Positions 1 through 10,593 of a DNA stretch of 64,000 nucleotides are shown here, piece by piece. Under the pieces are notes generated by a model that worked only from the letters and a program-made list of their open reading frames with translations, searched no databases and was not told where the DNA came from. The translations under genes and the position numbers were made by a program. Numbering within the stretch: position 1 is the first letter of the stretch; each line of letters opens with the position of its first letter. This stretch comes from Magnetococcales bacterium (GTDB lineage Bacteria > Pseudomonadota > Magnetococcia > Magnetococcales > JADFYX01), in the NCBI GenBank assembly GCA_015232405.1, contig JADFZS010000006.1, forward strand, positions 1 to 64,000. The letters are read 5' to 3'.

Positions 1-1239
1 GAATTTATCGGCTCCTCTTCTTCGCTCATGTTTTATCCGTTCGTTTTCCGGGACGTACTCTCCTTGCGGCCAAGCGGGGCCGTTTACCGGCTCGCCCAGG
101 TCGGCCCGCCGCAGCCGCTCGCGCACATCAAGCAGCCGCCCCACCAGGCCCGGCTCGGCCTCGGCGTAGGCTTTTGGATCTTCCACGCGGGTTACGACAA
201 TTCCCAACAGCTCGGTAATGGCGTTACCAACTGAATTTTGTGATATGGTAACAATAAGGCGACCTTTGCAATCTCTATATATCAACTGTTTATAGGCCGG
301 ATGCCAGCGTACCTCATTGGCAAACTGGGGGTCGTTTATCACCTCTAGTCGTACCTCACGGGCCACTCTGTGGAAATCGTTGTTAAACAGTAGGACATTT
401 TCCACCTGATCAGGAAAATAACACTCCTTGGGTATGCTGATATCCCTGCTGGCTACAAGTTTGAAAAAAGTGCGATAAAAATCCAAAAACCCTTTGAGAA
501 TAAGGTCGTATTCTTTCCAAAAAATGGGGTTTTTCAAACTTTCGCTACCACCTGTAATCTCCCAACTTGGCAGCCCTTGGGGGTAGCCGGTTATTAGTAG
601 TCGTGAGGTGTCCGAAGATATGGGTTTTAGTATTTCAAGCTGCAGTACCTCAAGAAACCTATGATATACATCGCTTAAATGTTTAAGAAAAAGACCATGA
701 TGACCGCCATCTGTTAAATTTGGATTGTTGGGGTCTGCCTTTTTGGCATCTTTGAGTAGTTTTTGTGGATATACGATAAAATGGTTGTGGATCATACGGA
801 TACTGGGAACACCGGGTTTGTTTATGGGCCATGTCGGGTCGAGGCTGGCCTCACCACAAAACACCAGATGTTTCTCTGGGTCGGGATAGGTTTCCAACAT
901 ATAATCAAAGATGGTTTGTGACATTCTGCTCCAGGTGAGAGCCTCCTTTTTTGTCAGTTGATCACGGCGCACAGGTCGTCCCAGGGGGTCTAGAATATGT
1001 TGCGATGTATCAAAAATAATGGATGTATCAAACTCCAGACTGTGACCTATGGCTTTGCGATACAAAAGAAAATTCTCAGGTGTTCGCAGCAGTCCATTTT
1101 CTTCAGTTAGGTTTCTGAGATTATTGGCACTATTGAAAAATTCATTTTTTCCCATACCTTCGGGAACAGAAAGGGGAATTGGGCGAAAAGGTGTTACTAC
1201 TTCTCGGGGCATACTTGGCATTGTTATCTCCATATCCAT
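1..1239 (-). CDS. Hypothetical protein, truncated by window start (absent from ORF track because it has no stop in the window)
   Basis: Reverse strand reads open from ATG at 1239 (MDMEITMPSMPREVVTPFRPIPLSVPEGMGKNEFFNSANNLRNL...) to base 1 with no stop; no family recognised. Confidence 0.75.
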   Translation of the reverse strand, partial: MDMEITMPSMPREVVTPFRPIPLSVPEGMGKNEFFNSANNLRNLTEENGLLRTPENFLLYRKAIGHSLEFDTSIIFDTSQHILDPLGRPVRRDQLTKKEALTWSRMSQTIFDYMLETYPDPEKHLVFCGEASLDPTWPINKPGVPSIRMIHNHFIVYPQKLLKDAKKADPNNPNLTDGGHHGLFLKHLSDVYHRFLEVLQLEILKPISSDTSRLLITGYPQGLPSWEITGGSESLKNPIFWKEYDLILKGFLDFYRTFFKLVASRDISIPKECYFPDQVENVLLFNNDFHRVAREVRLEVINDPQFANEVRWHPAYKQLIYRDCKGRLIVTISQNSVGNAITELLGIVVTRVEDPKAYAEAEPGLVGRLLDVRERLRRADLGEPVNGPAWPQGEYVPENERIKHERRRGADKF

Positions 1240-1405
1240 AGCCTAACTTATTAACTAAAAAATTATTTTATAGCAAATGCAGCGACTATTCAATAGCTTT
1301 AGTATAAAAGGCAAAAATAGCATTTTTAGATGACATTGCATTTTTTGCTAAATTACCCTATAATTCATTTGTAATTGAAAACAAGTTTTGCGGAGTCGAT
1401 AACAT

Positions 1406-3274
1406 ATGCCTCCACCAGTTTCATCCCAGAAATCAACAACTGATGAACCACAAATAATGGCAACTAAGAGCAGCACACTTCTACCGTTTATAAAGCGGTT
1501 GAGCCTGCCCAATTGGTTCAAAATAGTTAACCGTAAAAATGTAAGCAAGGATTTTCTGGCAGGGTTGACAGGGGCGGTGGTGGTTCTTCCTCAGGGGGTG
1601 GCTTTTTCTGCAATTGCTGGCCTGCCTCCCCAGTACGGTCTCTATACCGCTATGGTTCCCCCCATAGTTGCCGCACTTTTTGGTTCATCATTTCACCTGA
1701 TATCCGGTCCAACAACAGCTATTTCAATTGTTGTCTTCTCCACCCTGGCTCCTCTGGTTGCTCCCGGCAGTCCTGAGTTTGTCGCCATGGCTATAACTCT
1801 AGCTTTTTTGGTTGGTTTTTTTCAGCTAGCCATGGGGTTGGCCCGTATGGGTGGTGTTATAAACTTTGTCTCTCACTCTGTGGTGGTGGGTTTTACCTGT
1901 GGTGCTGCAATTCTTATTGCCACCAGCCAACTAAAACATCTTTTTGGTCTTGAGCTGCCCCGAGGTGCAGCATTTCTCCACACCTGGATAACCCTGTTTA
2001 AATCATTTATGGATATCAACCCCTATGTCTTGACGGTGGGATTGATAACATTGCTTAGCTCAATTATAATAAGGAGGTTTTGGCCCTTTCTACCCAACAT
2101 GTTATTGGGCATGGTGGCAGGAAGTCTGTTGGCAGCCTGGTTTGGGGTTGAAGAGCACAACATTGCCCTGGTAGGTGAAATACCGGCTGGTCTTCCACCT
2201 ATATCAATGCCGGATCTCTCCTTTTATATGATTAGGGAGCTTTCGTCAGGAGCTTTGGCTATAGCCCTTCTGGGTCTGGTGGAGGCTGTCTCCATTGCCC
2301 GTTCGGTTAGCCTGCAATCTGGGCAGCGAATTAAAGGCAGCCGAGAGTTTGTCGGGCAGGGGTTGGCAAATATCACAGGCAGTTTTTTTTCCGCTTATCC
2401 ATCATCGGGATCATTCACCAGAACCGGGGTGAACTATAAAGCTGGAGCGCAAACCCCATTGGCGGCGGTATTTGCGGCATTTTTTTTGGTGGTTATCATA
2501 CTCCTTGTCGCCCCTTATGCAGCCTATTTGCCCATGGCTGCAATGGCTGGGGTTATTCTGCAAGTTGCCTATAATCTCATTGATGTTAAACATATTCGTA
2601 AAATTATAAAATCCACAACCCCTGGTACAGCGGTAATGACGGTAACATTTTTGTCTACCCTGTTTTTGGAGTTGGAGTTTGCCATTTATGTGGGGGTTAT
2701 GCTCTCACTCTCACTCTATCTAAACCGTACTTCACAACCCAAGGTGGTAAGTATAGTCCCGGACCCGAACTCTCCATGGCGACGATTTGTCACCGATAAA
2801 AGTTTGCAAGAGTGCCCCCAGTTAAAGATAGTCCGTATTGATGGCTCCCTCTATTTTGGCTCTGTAGGTCATGTTGAGACACTCCTAAGAAAGATAAGAG
2901 AGAAAGAGCCAGAGCGTAAAAACCTGTTGATTGTTGGCAGTGGGGTTAATTTTATCGATCTTGCCGGGGCAGAGATGTTACGCCATGAATCGGACCAACG
3001 GCGAAAACTTGGAGGCAATCTTTTTTTATTTGATATCAAAGATCAGGTTTGCCAGATGTTCCAACGCAGCGGTATTATCGACCGCATTGGTCAGGACCAT
3101 GTGTTCCAATCCAAAAGGTTTGCCGTTAAGACCATTTTAAGGGAGTATCACGACAAAAAACAGTGCGATGTCTGTCTCCACAAGGTGTTTTTAGAGTGCA
3201 ACAAACACCAAGAGCCAAAGGTTAAAAACAGGGATGAACTAGAGGAAGACTGGAAAAAAATTCTTTTGGAATAA
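1406..3274 (+). CDS. SulP-family anion/sulfate permease with C-terminal STAS domain
   Basis: 622 aa; N-term GLTGAVVVLPQGVAFSAIAGLPPQYGLYTAMVPPI signature; STAS-like C-terminus. Confidence 0.93.
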   Translation: MPPPVSSQKSTTDEPQIMATKSSTLLPFIKRLSLPNWFKIVNRKNVSKDFLAGLTGAVVVLPQGVAFSAIAGLPPQYGLYTAMVPPIVAALFGSSFHLISGPTTAISIVVFSTLAPLVAPGSPEFVAMAITLAFLVGFFQLAMGLARMGGVINFVSHSVVVGFTCGAAILIATSQLKHLFGLELPRGAAFLHTWITLFKSFMDINPYVLTVGLITLLSSIIIRRFWPFLPNMLLGMVAGSLLAAWFGVEEHNIALVGEIPAGLPPISMPDLSFYMIRELSSGALAIALLGLVEAVSIARSVSLQSGQRIKGSREFVGQGLANITGSFFSAYPSSGSFTRTGVNYKAGAQTPLAAVFAAFFLVVIILLVAPYAAYLPMAAMAGVILQVAYNLIDVKHIRKIIKSTTPGTAVMTVTFLSTLFLELEFAIYVGVMLSLSLYLNRTSQPKVVSIVPDPNSPWRRFVTDKSLQECPQLKIVRIDGSLYFGSVGHVETLLRKIREKEPERKNLLIVGSGVNFIDLAGAEMLRHESDQRRKLGGNLFLFDIKDQVCQMFQRSGIIDRIGQDHVFQSKRFAVKTILREYHDKKQCDVCLHKVFLECNKHQEPKVKNRDELEEDWKKILLE

Positions 3275-3291
3275 CCGTCAAGCCTGTTTTT

Positions 3292-3711
3292 CTACAGTCT
3301 ATCTGCAAGACTACGGTGTACCACCGCTAAACATTGATCCTCTACCGCTATAAGTCCACCTTTTTGGGCAATTTCCATGGCGGTTTGGTTGCTTATTCCA
3401 CTTTGTAGCCAGAGACATTTGGCTTTAATGGCTACGGCATTACTGGCTATGGGTGGGGTGTTTTCTGAGGCGCGGAAGACATTGACAATATCCACCTTGA
3501 TATCTGCGGGAATCTCCTTTAGTGAGGGGTAGCTTTGCTCTCCCAATACTGAAACCCCACCGGGGCGAACAGGTATAATCCGGTACCCGGCCTCCTGCAT
3601 GTATGATGCGATTCTAAATGATGCCCGGTTGGGTTTTGGTGACAGCCCTACAACAGCAATGGTTTTGCTCTCTTTTAACAGGGAGATTATTTCATCTTCA
3701 CTGGTGTTCAT
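3292..3711 (-). CDS. CoA-binding (YccU-like) protein
   Basis: 139 aa; TIAVVGLSPKPNRASFRIASYMQEAGYRIIPVRP typical of the CoA-binding domain family. Confidence 0.85.
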   Translation of the reverse strand: MNTSEDEIISLLKESKTIAVVGLSPKPNRASFRIASYMQEAGYRIIPVRPGGVSVLGEQSYPSLKEIPADIKVDIVNVFRASENTPPIASNAVAIKAKCLWLQSGISNQTAMEIAQKGGLIAVEDQCLAVVHRSLADRL

Positions 3712-3794
3712 AATAAAATCAACTCCTTTTGTAAACCGACTAAATCACAAGGTAGATAATCCTCCTTGCTCCCCAATGATAAATATTTTTTCCT

Positions 3795-4925
3795 TTAGTT
3801 ACAACTCTTTCTGCCCGGCTCCATCATGCCAATGGTCCAAAAAATTCTGTCGTCTCCGGTTGGGGTATGGATCAAGCTGAAACGGCAGGCGACACAGAGG
3901 CTGTTTCCCTCGCCAGTTAAAAGGGGCAGGTTGATTCCCTCTATGGTTCCACAGCTTAAAAGTAGGGTGCTAATGGCGGACCAGACAGGCTTGTCTACAG
4001 CCAGAGGAGCAACAGATTGTCCAACCCATTTTTCCGGGTCCAGCTCCAGTGCTCTGGCCCCTTTTTCATTCATTGCCAGTATTTTATGGTCATCATCGGG
4101 GCTAAACCATATTGCCGGGTCAGTGATATCTTCTGGGTTTAATACCGCTTGATGGGAACGGGCGGAGTCTGCCACCTGTCGTAACAGGTCTGTCTGGGTT
4201 AAAAGGCCGATAACCTGACCTTTTTGGTTTACCACAGGCATACGACGGTGTTTGGTCAAAACAAAAAGATCACGGGCCTGCAAAAGATCGGCCTGTTGGG
4301 ATATGGTGGTGGCATTTTTTGATGCCATTTCAGAAGCCAGGAGATTTGGTCGCCAGTTTGGGTCTACCCGGTAGCGGAGCATATCACCCTCTGTTATCAA
4401 GCCGAGATATTGATCCCCATCCATAACCAATACACAACCCCTATGTAGAGATACCATCTGTTTGGCAACCTCCATATATGGAATATCAGGTTTTACAGCA
4501 GGGGGGGCGGAAACCACCATATCATCCACTAGATAGTGTGCCATGAGGTTGGAACGGGGCAGGGCAGCCAATATCTGTTTTTCGGTGATACCACCTGAAA
4601 GCACCTCATCTTCGTTTAACACAGGAAAACGGCGAAAACGGCGTTGGTAATAGATTTTCAGGAGATCCTGACAGTGGGTATCTTCATGGACGGTCTGGGG
4701 TGGAGAGCTTGGCAGATCTCTTATTTTAATCTTCTCCGGGTCATGTCCAGCTACGATCCATTTAATAAAATCATAATCAGTAAGCAGGCCAATCAACGCC
4801 ATATTATCCAAAATTATGGCAAATCCCGGAGCCTGTCTAACCATACGCTGCCCTGCTTCTAGCAGAGTAGTGTCAGGTGATAAGGTGGCAATATTGGGGA
4901 ACATGCAGTCACGGACTAGGCTCAT
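3795..4925 (-). CDS. Multi-CBS-domain protein with C-terminal PAS-like region
   Basis: 376 aa; repeated CBS motifs (GLLTDYDFIKWI, GLITEGDMLRYR, GLLTQTDLLRQV); C-terminal segment IWFSPDDDHKILAMNEKGARALELDPEKWVGQ is PAS-like. Confidence 0.8.
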   Translation of the reverse strand: MSLVRDCMFPNIATLSPDTTLLEAGQRMVRQAPGFAIILDNMALIGLLTDYDFIKWIVAGHDPEKIKIRDLPSSPPQTVHEDTHCQDLLKIYYQRRFRRFPVLNEDEVLSGGITEKQILAALPRSNLMAHYLVDDMVVSAPPAVKPDIPYMEVAKQMVSLHRGCVLVMDGDQYLGLITEGDMLRYRVDPNWRPNLLASEMASKNATTISQQADLLQARDLFVLTKHRRMPVVNQKGQVIGLLTQTDLLRQVADSARSHQAVLNPEDITDPAIWFSPDDDHKILAMNEKGARALELDPEKWVGQSVAPLAVDKPVWSAISTLLLSCGTIEGINLPLLTGEGNSLCVACRFSLIHTPTGDDRIFWTIGMMEPGRKSCN

Positions 4926-5101
4926 TATTTTATACCTTGTTTTTTTCTGATGGTGGCTTCCTGGGTTAAATCAGTTACTATGTCTCAATAATACGGTTAT
5001 TCGTCCCATGTTTTTTTGACCTTAACACCATAATATCTTAATATCTAGCCTGGATATTTTATCAATTATGGTCATTATCTCATAAAATGTGGTTTGCAAA
5101 T

Positions 5102-5156
5102 AAATTTATCTTGGCTGTTGATTGTCTAATTAATAAACAACAGCCAAGATAAATTT
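5102..5156 (+). promoter_or_regulatory. Perfect 19-bp inverted repeat followed by T-tract (terminator/attenuator-like)
   Basis: AAATTTATCTTGGCTGTTG ... CAACAGCCAAGATAAATTT then TTT, ~87 bp upstream of kdsD. Confidence 0.7.
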
Positions 5157-5242
5157 TTTCAAGCATCGTATGGAATGGGATAATAGAGAAATTTTTAATT
5201 AATATCCCAGCAAGATTTCTAGTAAATAGCAAAAGGGATTTC

Positions 5243-6199
5243 ATGTTAGAAAAAGCTAAAGAGACACTACATTTGGAGGCGTTGGCAATTGAAAAGTTGG
5301 CTGAACGGTTGGACTCCACTTTTGAAGATGCGGTAAAATTGATGTTATCCTGTAAGGGTCGGGTAGTTGTTACAGGAATGGGAAAATCGGGTCTGGTTGG
5401 TCATAAAATTGCTGCTACATTGGCAAGCACTGGAACCCCTGCTTTTTTTCTTCATCCCGCCGAAGGCAGCCATGGTGATCTTGGTATGGTGGTCTCCAAT
5501 GATGTTATGATTGCTCTGTCCAACAGTGGCGAAACAAGTGAGGTTATCTCCCTTCTACCAGTTATAAAACGCATGGATGTTCCCCTTATTGCCATGGTGG
5601 GTGAGTCGGAATCAACCCTGGGTAAAATGAGCGATGTAATTCTTGATGTCTCTGTCGAACGCGAGGCGTGTCCCATGGGGCTGGCTCCTACATGTTCAAC
5701 AACCACAGCCATGGCAATGGGTGATGCTCTAGCGGTAGCTCTGCTGGAACAGCGAGGTTTTGGCCCGGAACAGTTTGCCTTTTTCCATCCTGGAGGTGCC
5801 CTTGGTAGAAGGTTGTTGTTAAAGGTTTATGATCAGATGCACACAGGGGATAAAATCCCCTTGGTCAAAGAGGATGATCTGGTAAAAGATGCCATGGTCG
5901 AAATGACCGATAAAAAATTTGGTATGACAGGTGTGCTTGATAAAAATGGAAAACTTAGCGGTATTCTCACCGATGGTGATTTGCGCCGTAGTATGGTAGG
6001 GGCAAGGGGTCTGCTCTATCTACAAGTATACGAGATAATGACTCGCAACCCCAAAACCATCAGTGATGATGCCCTGGCGGTGGAGGCGGTCAAAATCATG
6101 GAAAAATCTAAAATCACCTCACTGTTTGTAATGGATGAAAATGATGAGTTGCTGGGACTTATCCATCTCCACGATCTTTTGGAAGCGGGGCTGATGTGA
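5243..6199 (+). CDS. kdsD: Arabinose-5-phosphate isomerase (SIS + CBS)
   Basis: 318 aa KpsF/GutQ family; GMGKSGLVGHKIAATLASTGTPAFFLHPAEGSHGDLGM; paired CBS at C-term; followed by kdsC. Confidence 0.93.
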   Translation: MLEKAKETLHLEALAIEKLAERLDSTFEDAVKLMLSCKGRVVVTGMGKSGLVGHKIAATLASTGTPAFFLHPAEGSHGDLGMVVSNDVMIALSNSGETSEVISLLPVIKRMDVPLIAMVGESESTLGKMSDVILDVSVEREACPMGLAPTCSTTTAMAMGDALAVALLEQRGFGPEQFAFFHPGGALGRRLLLKVYDQMHTGDKIPLVKEDDLVKDAMVEMTDKKFGMTGVLDKNGKLSGILTDGDLRRSMVGARGLLYLQVYEIMTRNPKTISDDALAVEAVKIMEKSKITSLFVMDENDELLGLIHLHDLLEAGLM

Positions 6200-6723
6200 G
6201 TAAATTCACTGACAAAGCCAGCAATATCAAAATGGTGGCGTTGGATGTTGATGGCGTTCTCACCGATGGTGGAATTATTTATGATAATGATGGTATCGAG
6301 TCCAAGCGGTTTTCGGTACGAGATGGCCTAGGTATAAGGCTACTGCTGGATTCAGGTATAAAAGTTGGTCTTATTACTGCCAGAAAATCAGCTATCGTTG
6401 AAAAAAGGGCTAAAGAGCTATCTCTATCTTTTGTTCATCAGGGGATAAAGAAAAAATGGCCCTGCCTTTTGGCAGAGTTGGAAAAAGAGCAGATCACTTC
6501 TGCTCAGTGCGCCTTTATGGGGGATGATCTCCTTGATCTACCAATTTTAACCAAGGTTGGTTTAGCGGCTGCCCCTGATGATGCTGCACATGAGGTGTTG
6601 GAGCAGGTCCATTGGGTGGCTGATAAAGCGGGTGGTCAAGGAGCAGTTAGGGATCTGGCAGAGATGATATTAAAATCTCAAGGTAAATGGTCCGATATTG
6701 TCTCTGGGTTGGTTGCTAAATGA
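6196..6723 (+). CDS. kdsC: 3-deoxy-D-manno-octulosonate-8-phosphate phosphatase
   Basis: 175 aa HAD family; VALDVDGVLTDGGIIYDNDG; overlaps kdsD stop, GTG start. Confidence 0.93.
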   Translation: MSKFTDKASNIKMVALDVDGVLTDGGIIYDNDGIESKRFSVRDGLGIRLLLDSGIKVGLITARKSAIVEKRAKELSLSFVHQGIKKKWPCLLAELEKEQITSAQCAFMGDDLLDLPILTKVGLAAAPDDAAHEVLEQVHWVADKAGGQGAVRDLAEMILKSQGKWSDIVSGLVAK

Positions 6724-7403
6724 GCTACTCTGTAAATCGACGTATGGCCCGTTCCATGGGCTGGAGTCAACTTCGTCGTTCAGAGATAGCAAAAAGATCA
6801 AGCCTGACTGCCTGGATTACTCCTTTAAAGTTTTTTTTTCTGGCGATAGTCGTTATTATGTTAGCAGCGATAATATGGTATCTCAGAATACCAGTTGGGC
6901 TGGTTGTAGACCTGGATGATAGCGTACACCTCAAACCAGACAGCGCTCCTGTTAATCTAGCCACCAAGATCCATCTAGAGCAGTTTGACGGGTCTCGTAC
7001 CCAATGGACATTAGATGGCGTCAGTGCCAGGTGGGAAAGTGAAAAGGTGGTTGTTGTGGAAAATCCCGCTCTTGTTGTGTTTCGTTTGAGTGGTGAGAAG
7101 ATTAAAATAACAGCAAATCGGGGCACAGTTGATAAAAACAGCCGTTCAATGACATTTCATGGTGCGGTACGGGCCCAAGGTGATGGTCAGTTTGGGTTGT
7201 TAACAGCGGAGTGGTTGCAGTATAACCCGGGAAAAGGAATACTGTTTACAGATGAAAGGTTCTATTTAGAGAATAAAACTGCGCAACTAAAGGGAGTTGG
7301 GCTGACTCTGTTTCAAAAGATTGGAAAATTTCATGTTCACAAAAATGTGGAAATGAAATTTATTGGTAGTGTCCCTACACTATCTGGTGAGTGGGGTTCT
7401 TGA
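6720..7403 (+). CDS. lptC: LPS export periplasmic/inner-membrane protein LptC
   Basis: 227 aa, N-terminal TM, position between kdsC and lptA. Confidence 0.8.
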   Translation: MSYSVNRRMARSMGWSQLRRSEIAKRSSLTAWITPLKFFFLAIVVIMLAAIIWYLRIPVGLVVDLDDSVHLKPDSAPVNLATKIHLEQFDGSRTQWTLDGVSARWESEKVVVVENPALVVFRLSGEKIKITANRGTVDKNSRSMTFHGAVRAQGDGQFGLLTAEWLQYNPGKGILFTDERFYLENKTAQLKGVGLTLFQKIGKFHVHKNVEMKFIGSVPTLSGEWGS

Positions 7404-8194
7404 TGACTGAAGTAGCGAAAATAGGTTTGTGGTATAAAATCCCTTTTTGGGTTGTGGTTCTTTTTGTGCTGTTGGTTAGCTTGACAAATGGATTGTTAGC
7501 CGAAGAGCAAACAGAAGGTCTTGTTATTACCTCTGACCGCCTGGAGATGGATGAAAAAAAGGCGACAGCAACTTTTAGTGGTGCAGTTATAGCCCGTGAA
7601 GGTGAGATGGTCATCTCTGCTGATAGGATGGAGGTCTACTACTATAAAAATAACAAGGCCAGTAAGATTCCCGGTGGTGGGGTAAAGCAGGTGCTGGCTT
7701 TTGGTCAGGTTATACTCGAACAGTCGGCAAGCAAGGGTAGTGCTGATAAGGCTGAATATGTTGTCGGTAAAAGGCAGTTAACCTTAATTGGCAAAGATAA
7801 GATTGCCACAATTGATCATGCTGGCGACAAGCTATCTGGTAAACTTATTCTGCTGGTATTAAACAACGATGGTAGCATCGATAAGGTCTCTGTTCTTGGT
7901 GGAGGTCGTCAACGGGTGTCAGCCAGCATTATGCCATCTAGCTCTAAAGAGAAGGTTGAAAAGAAAAACAGGCAGAGAGTCAAAGCCAGCATCAGACCAA
8001 AAAGCGATAAATTCTCAGCTAAAGGTGATGGAAAATCGGCAACAACAGCTCAGGGTTCTGGTTCTCAAGCAGTCTCCAAAAAACGTGTTACAACATCTCT
8101 GCCCCAGCTAAAACAGCTCTATAGCGATACAAACAAAGATTCCTCTGCGGATAAAAGCCTCCCATTGATAGCACCAAAGCCGAGGGTTGATTGA
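7403..8194 (+). CDS. lptA: LptA-like LPS transport protein with ~100-aa Ser/Lys-rich tail
   Basis: [39 protein letters not shown] OstA/LptA motif; TGATG coupling to lptC; start moved from 7391 to ATG 7403. Confidence 0.87.
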   Translation: MTEVAKIGLWYKIPFWVVVLFVLLVSLTNGLLAEEQTEGLVITSDRLEMDEKKATATFSGAVIAREGEMVISADRMEVYYYKNNKASKIPGGGVKQVLAFGQVILEQSASKGSADKAEYVVGKRQLTLIGKDKIATIDHAGDKLSGKLILLVLNNDGSIDKVSVLGGGRQRVSASIMPSSSKEKVEKKNRQRVKASIRPKSDKFSAKGDGKSATTAQGSGSQAVSKKRVTTSLPQLKQLYSDTNKDSSADKSLPLIAPKPRVD

Positions 8195-8976
8195 TGGTTG
8201 ATGATAGGCGCAAAAAGCAGCGCGAAGGGGATGACAGACGGAAAAAGAAGAGAGTTACCGGCCTCAAAGCGGTTGGGCTGGGTAAGGGTTATGGCGGTCG
8301 GACAGTAGTTAGTGAGGTTGATATCTCATTAAATAAGGGTGAGGTAGTCGGCCTTCTTGGCCCCAATGGAGCAGGAAAGACAACAACTTTTTATATGTTT
8401 GTTGGTCTTGTAGCCCCGGATCATGGGTCAATTTGGCTTGATGGCAGGGATATAACCGAAGACCCAATGTATCTAAGGGCTAGATCCGGGATCTCCTATC
8501 TGCCCCAAGAGCCATCAGTATTTCGCAAAATGACGGTTTTTGATAATATACTGGCGATATTGGAGACATTGCCCTATACCCGTGGTGAACGTCTTGAGCG
8601 CTTGGAGCAGCTTTTAGAGGATTTACATATATCCCATATTTCGCGATCATACGGTTATGCTCTGTCTGGTGGGGAGCGACGTAGGGTAGAGGTGGCCCGT
8701 GCTTTGGCTATTCAGCCCCGTTTTATTTTGCTGGATGAACCATTTGCTGGTGTTGATCCATTGGCAGTTGAAGATATTCAGTCTATTATACGCCATCTCA
8801 AGGAACGTAAAATTGGTGTATTAATAACAGACCATAATGTACGTGAAACCTTGGGAATTTGCGACAGAGCCTTTATATTGTCGGAAGGTAGAGTTCTGGC
8901 CCATGGTAATCCCGATGAGGTGGTGGGTGATGACAGGGTTAAACAGATGTATTTAGGCCAGGATTTTAAACTATAA
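8194..8976 (+). CDS. lptB: LPS export ABC transporter ATP-binding protein
   Basis: Walker [28 protein letters not shown] signature; TGATG coupling to lptA; basic N-terminal extension [18 protein letters not shown]. Confidence 0.93.
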   Translation: MVDDRRKKQREGDDRRKKKRVTGLKAVGLGKGYGGRTVVSEVDISLNKGEVVGLLGPNGAGKTTTFYMFVGLVAPDHGSIWLDGRDITEDPMYLRARSGISYLPQEPSVFRKMTVFDNILAILETLPYTRGERLERLEQLLEDLHISHISRSYGYALSGGERRRVEVARALAIQPRFILLDEPFAGVDPLAVEDIQSIIRHLKERKIGVLITDHNVRETLGICDRAFILSEGRVLAHGNPDEVVGDDRVKQMYLGQDFKL

Positions 8977-9062
8977 AAACACACATAATATTTGGTATGT
9001 TACAAGTGTTGGACATGGGTCTGATTTTTAGCGGTTAATGAAAAACGTATAGGAATGGTTAA

Positions 9063-10559
9063 ATGGTTGGACTTGAACTGAAACTGCGGATGGGAATGCA
9101 ACTGGTGATGACGCCACAGTTGCAGATGGCCATCAAGCTGTTACAGATGTCCACTCTGGATCTTTCGGACTATCTGCAAGAGGAGTTGGAAAAAAATCCT
9201 CTTCTTGAAAAGACCGACGGACCTGACGTGGAGAACGGTGGAGTTTCTGAGTCTGCAACAGCTACACAGGGTAGTTCAGCCGATAAAGATCTAGCAGCAC
9301 CAGAGCCTCCCCCTGAGCGGCCTGAGAAGGTAAAGGAGTCTGATGTCCCTGAGTCTGCTCTCAATGAAGAGCTATCTGCTGATACCTCTTGGGATGATGT
9401 CTATGGCGATAGTTATGGGGCTGTCCCATTTGAAAACTCCCCCGGCTCTACAGAGGCCCCACCCATTGAGAACACCCTAGCTAGTGGACAGTCATTACAG
9501 GACCATCTTATCTGGCAGTTGGGTGTATCCGCGGTCAATGAAAAAGAGCGTACCTTGGGCTTGGCAATCATCGATGCAGTTGATGAAAATGGCTATCTGG
9601 GTACCGATCTGCAATCCATTGCCGATATGGCAAACACCACCTTGGATGATGTTGAAGATGCGCTGATTTTGGTTCAATCTTTTGAGCCGGCAGGCGTTGC
9701 TGCCCAAAATCTGTCAGAATGTCTTAAAATGCAGCTTAAAAGTCAGGATATGGCAATCTCGCCATATACTGATCTTCTCGACTACTTGGAAGATCTGGCA
9801 AGGCGAGATTTCCGCAAGTTACGCCGTGTATTGAAAATCTCTGAAGAGGAGTTGGCAGACGCTGTTTCGGTAATCCAGTCGCTCAACCCCAAGCCGGGTC
9901 TGGCTTTTGGTAGTGACCAGACCAACTATGTTGTACCGGATGTTTTTGTCCGTAAACATGAGGGGGAGTGGGTTGTTGAAATAAATCCCGAAACTGTACC
10001 TAACCTCCGGGTCAACCGCTCTTATGAAAACTCATTTAGTAGTCGTATGTCTTCAAAGGACAAACAGTTTTTAACCGATAATGTACGTTCTGCCCAGTGG
10101 TTGATAAAAAGTCTTGAGCAGCGTTCCAGTACAATTTTCAGGGTGGCTGAGAGTATTGTCAGCTTTCAAAAAGATTTTCTTGAACATGGCCCTGAACATA
10201 TCAAGCCTCTTATTCTCAAAGATGTTGCTGACGATATCGGGGTGCATGAATCCACAACCTCACGGGTAACCAGCAACAAATATATGCACACCCCAAGAGG
10301 TATATTTGAACTCAAATTTTTCTTCTCCTCCTCTTTGGGTTCCGGTACTGGAGAGACCCACTCCTCAGAGGCTGTTAAATTTAAAATTAAAAAACTGGTG
10401 GAGGCTGAGTCTCCACGCAGACCGTTATCCGATGAGAAACTTGCCAAGCTATTGAGTGAACAGGGTATTGAAGTAGCAAGGCGTACAGTAGCAAAATATC
10501 GTGATGCTCTTAATATTCCCTCTTCTTCCCGGCGAAAGCAGCTCTCATCAGATAATTGA
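9063..10559 (+). CDS. rpoN: RNA polymerase sigma-54 factor
   Basis: 498 aa; N-term LQMAIKLLQMSTLDLSDYLQEELEKNPLLE; RpoN box ARRTVAKYRDALNIPSSSRRK. Confidence 0.97.
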   Translation: MVGLELKLRMGMQLVMTPQLQMAIKLLQMSTLDLSDYLQEELEKNPLLEKTDGPDVENGGVSESATATQGSSADKDLAAPEPPPERPEKVKESDVPESALNEELSADTSWDDVYGDSYGAVPFENSPGSTEAPPIENTLASGQSLQDHLIWQLGVSAVNEKERTLGLAIIDAVDENGYLGTDLQSIADMANTTLDDVEDALILVQSFEPAGVAAQNLSECLKMQLKSQDMAISPYTDLLDYLEDLARRDFRKLRRVLKISEEELADAVSVIQSLNPKPGLAFGSDQTNYVVPDVFVRKHEGEWVVEINPETVPNLRVNRSYENSFSSRMSSKDKQFLTDNVRSAQWLIKSLEQRSSTIFRVAESIVSFQKDFLEHGPEHIKPLILKDVADDIGVHESTTSRVTSNKYMHTPRGIFELKFFFSSSLGSGTGETHSSEAVKFKIKKLVEAESPRRPLSDEKLAKLLSEQGIEVARRTVAKYRDALNIPSSSRRKQLSSDN

Positions 10560-10593
10560 ATTGTTAAAAAAAACAGCAAACAAAGTAATTTAA

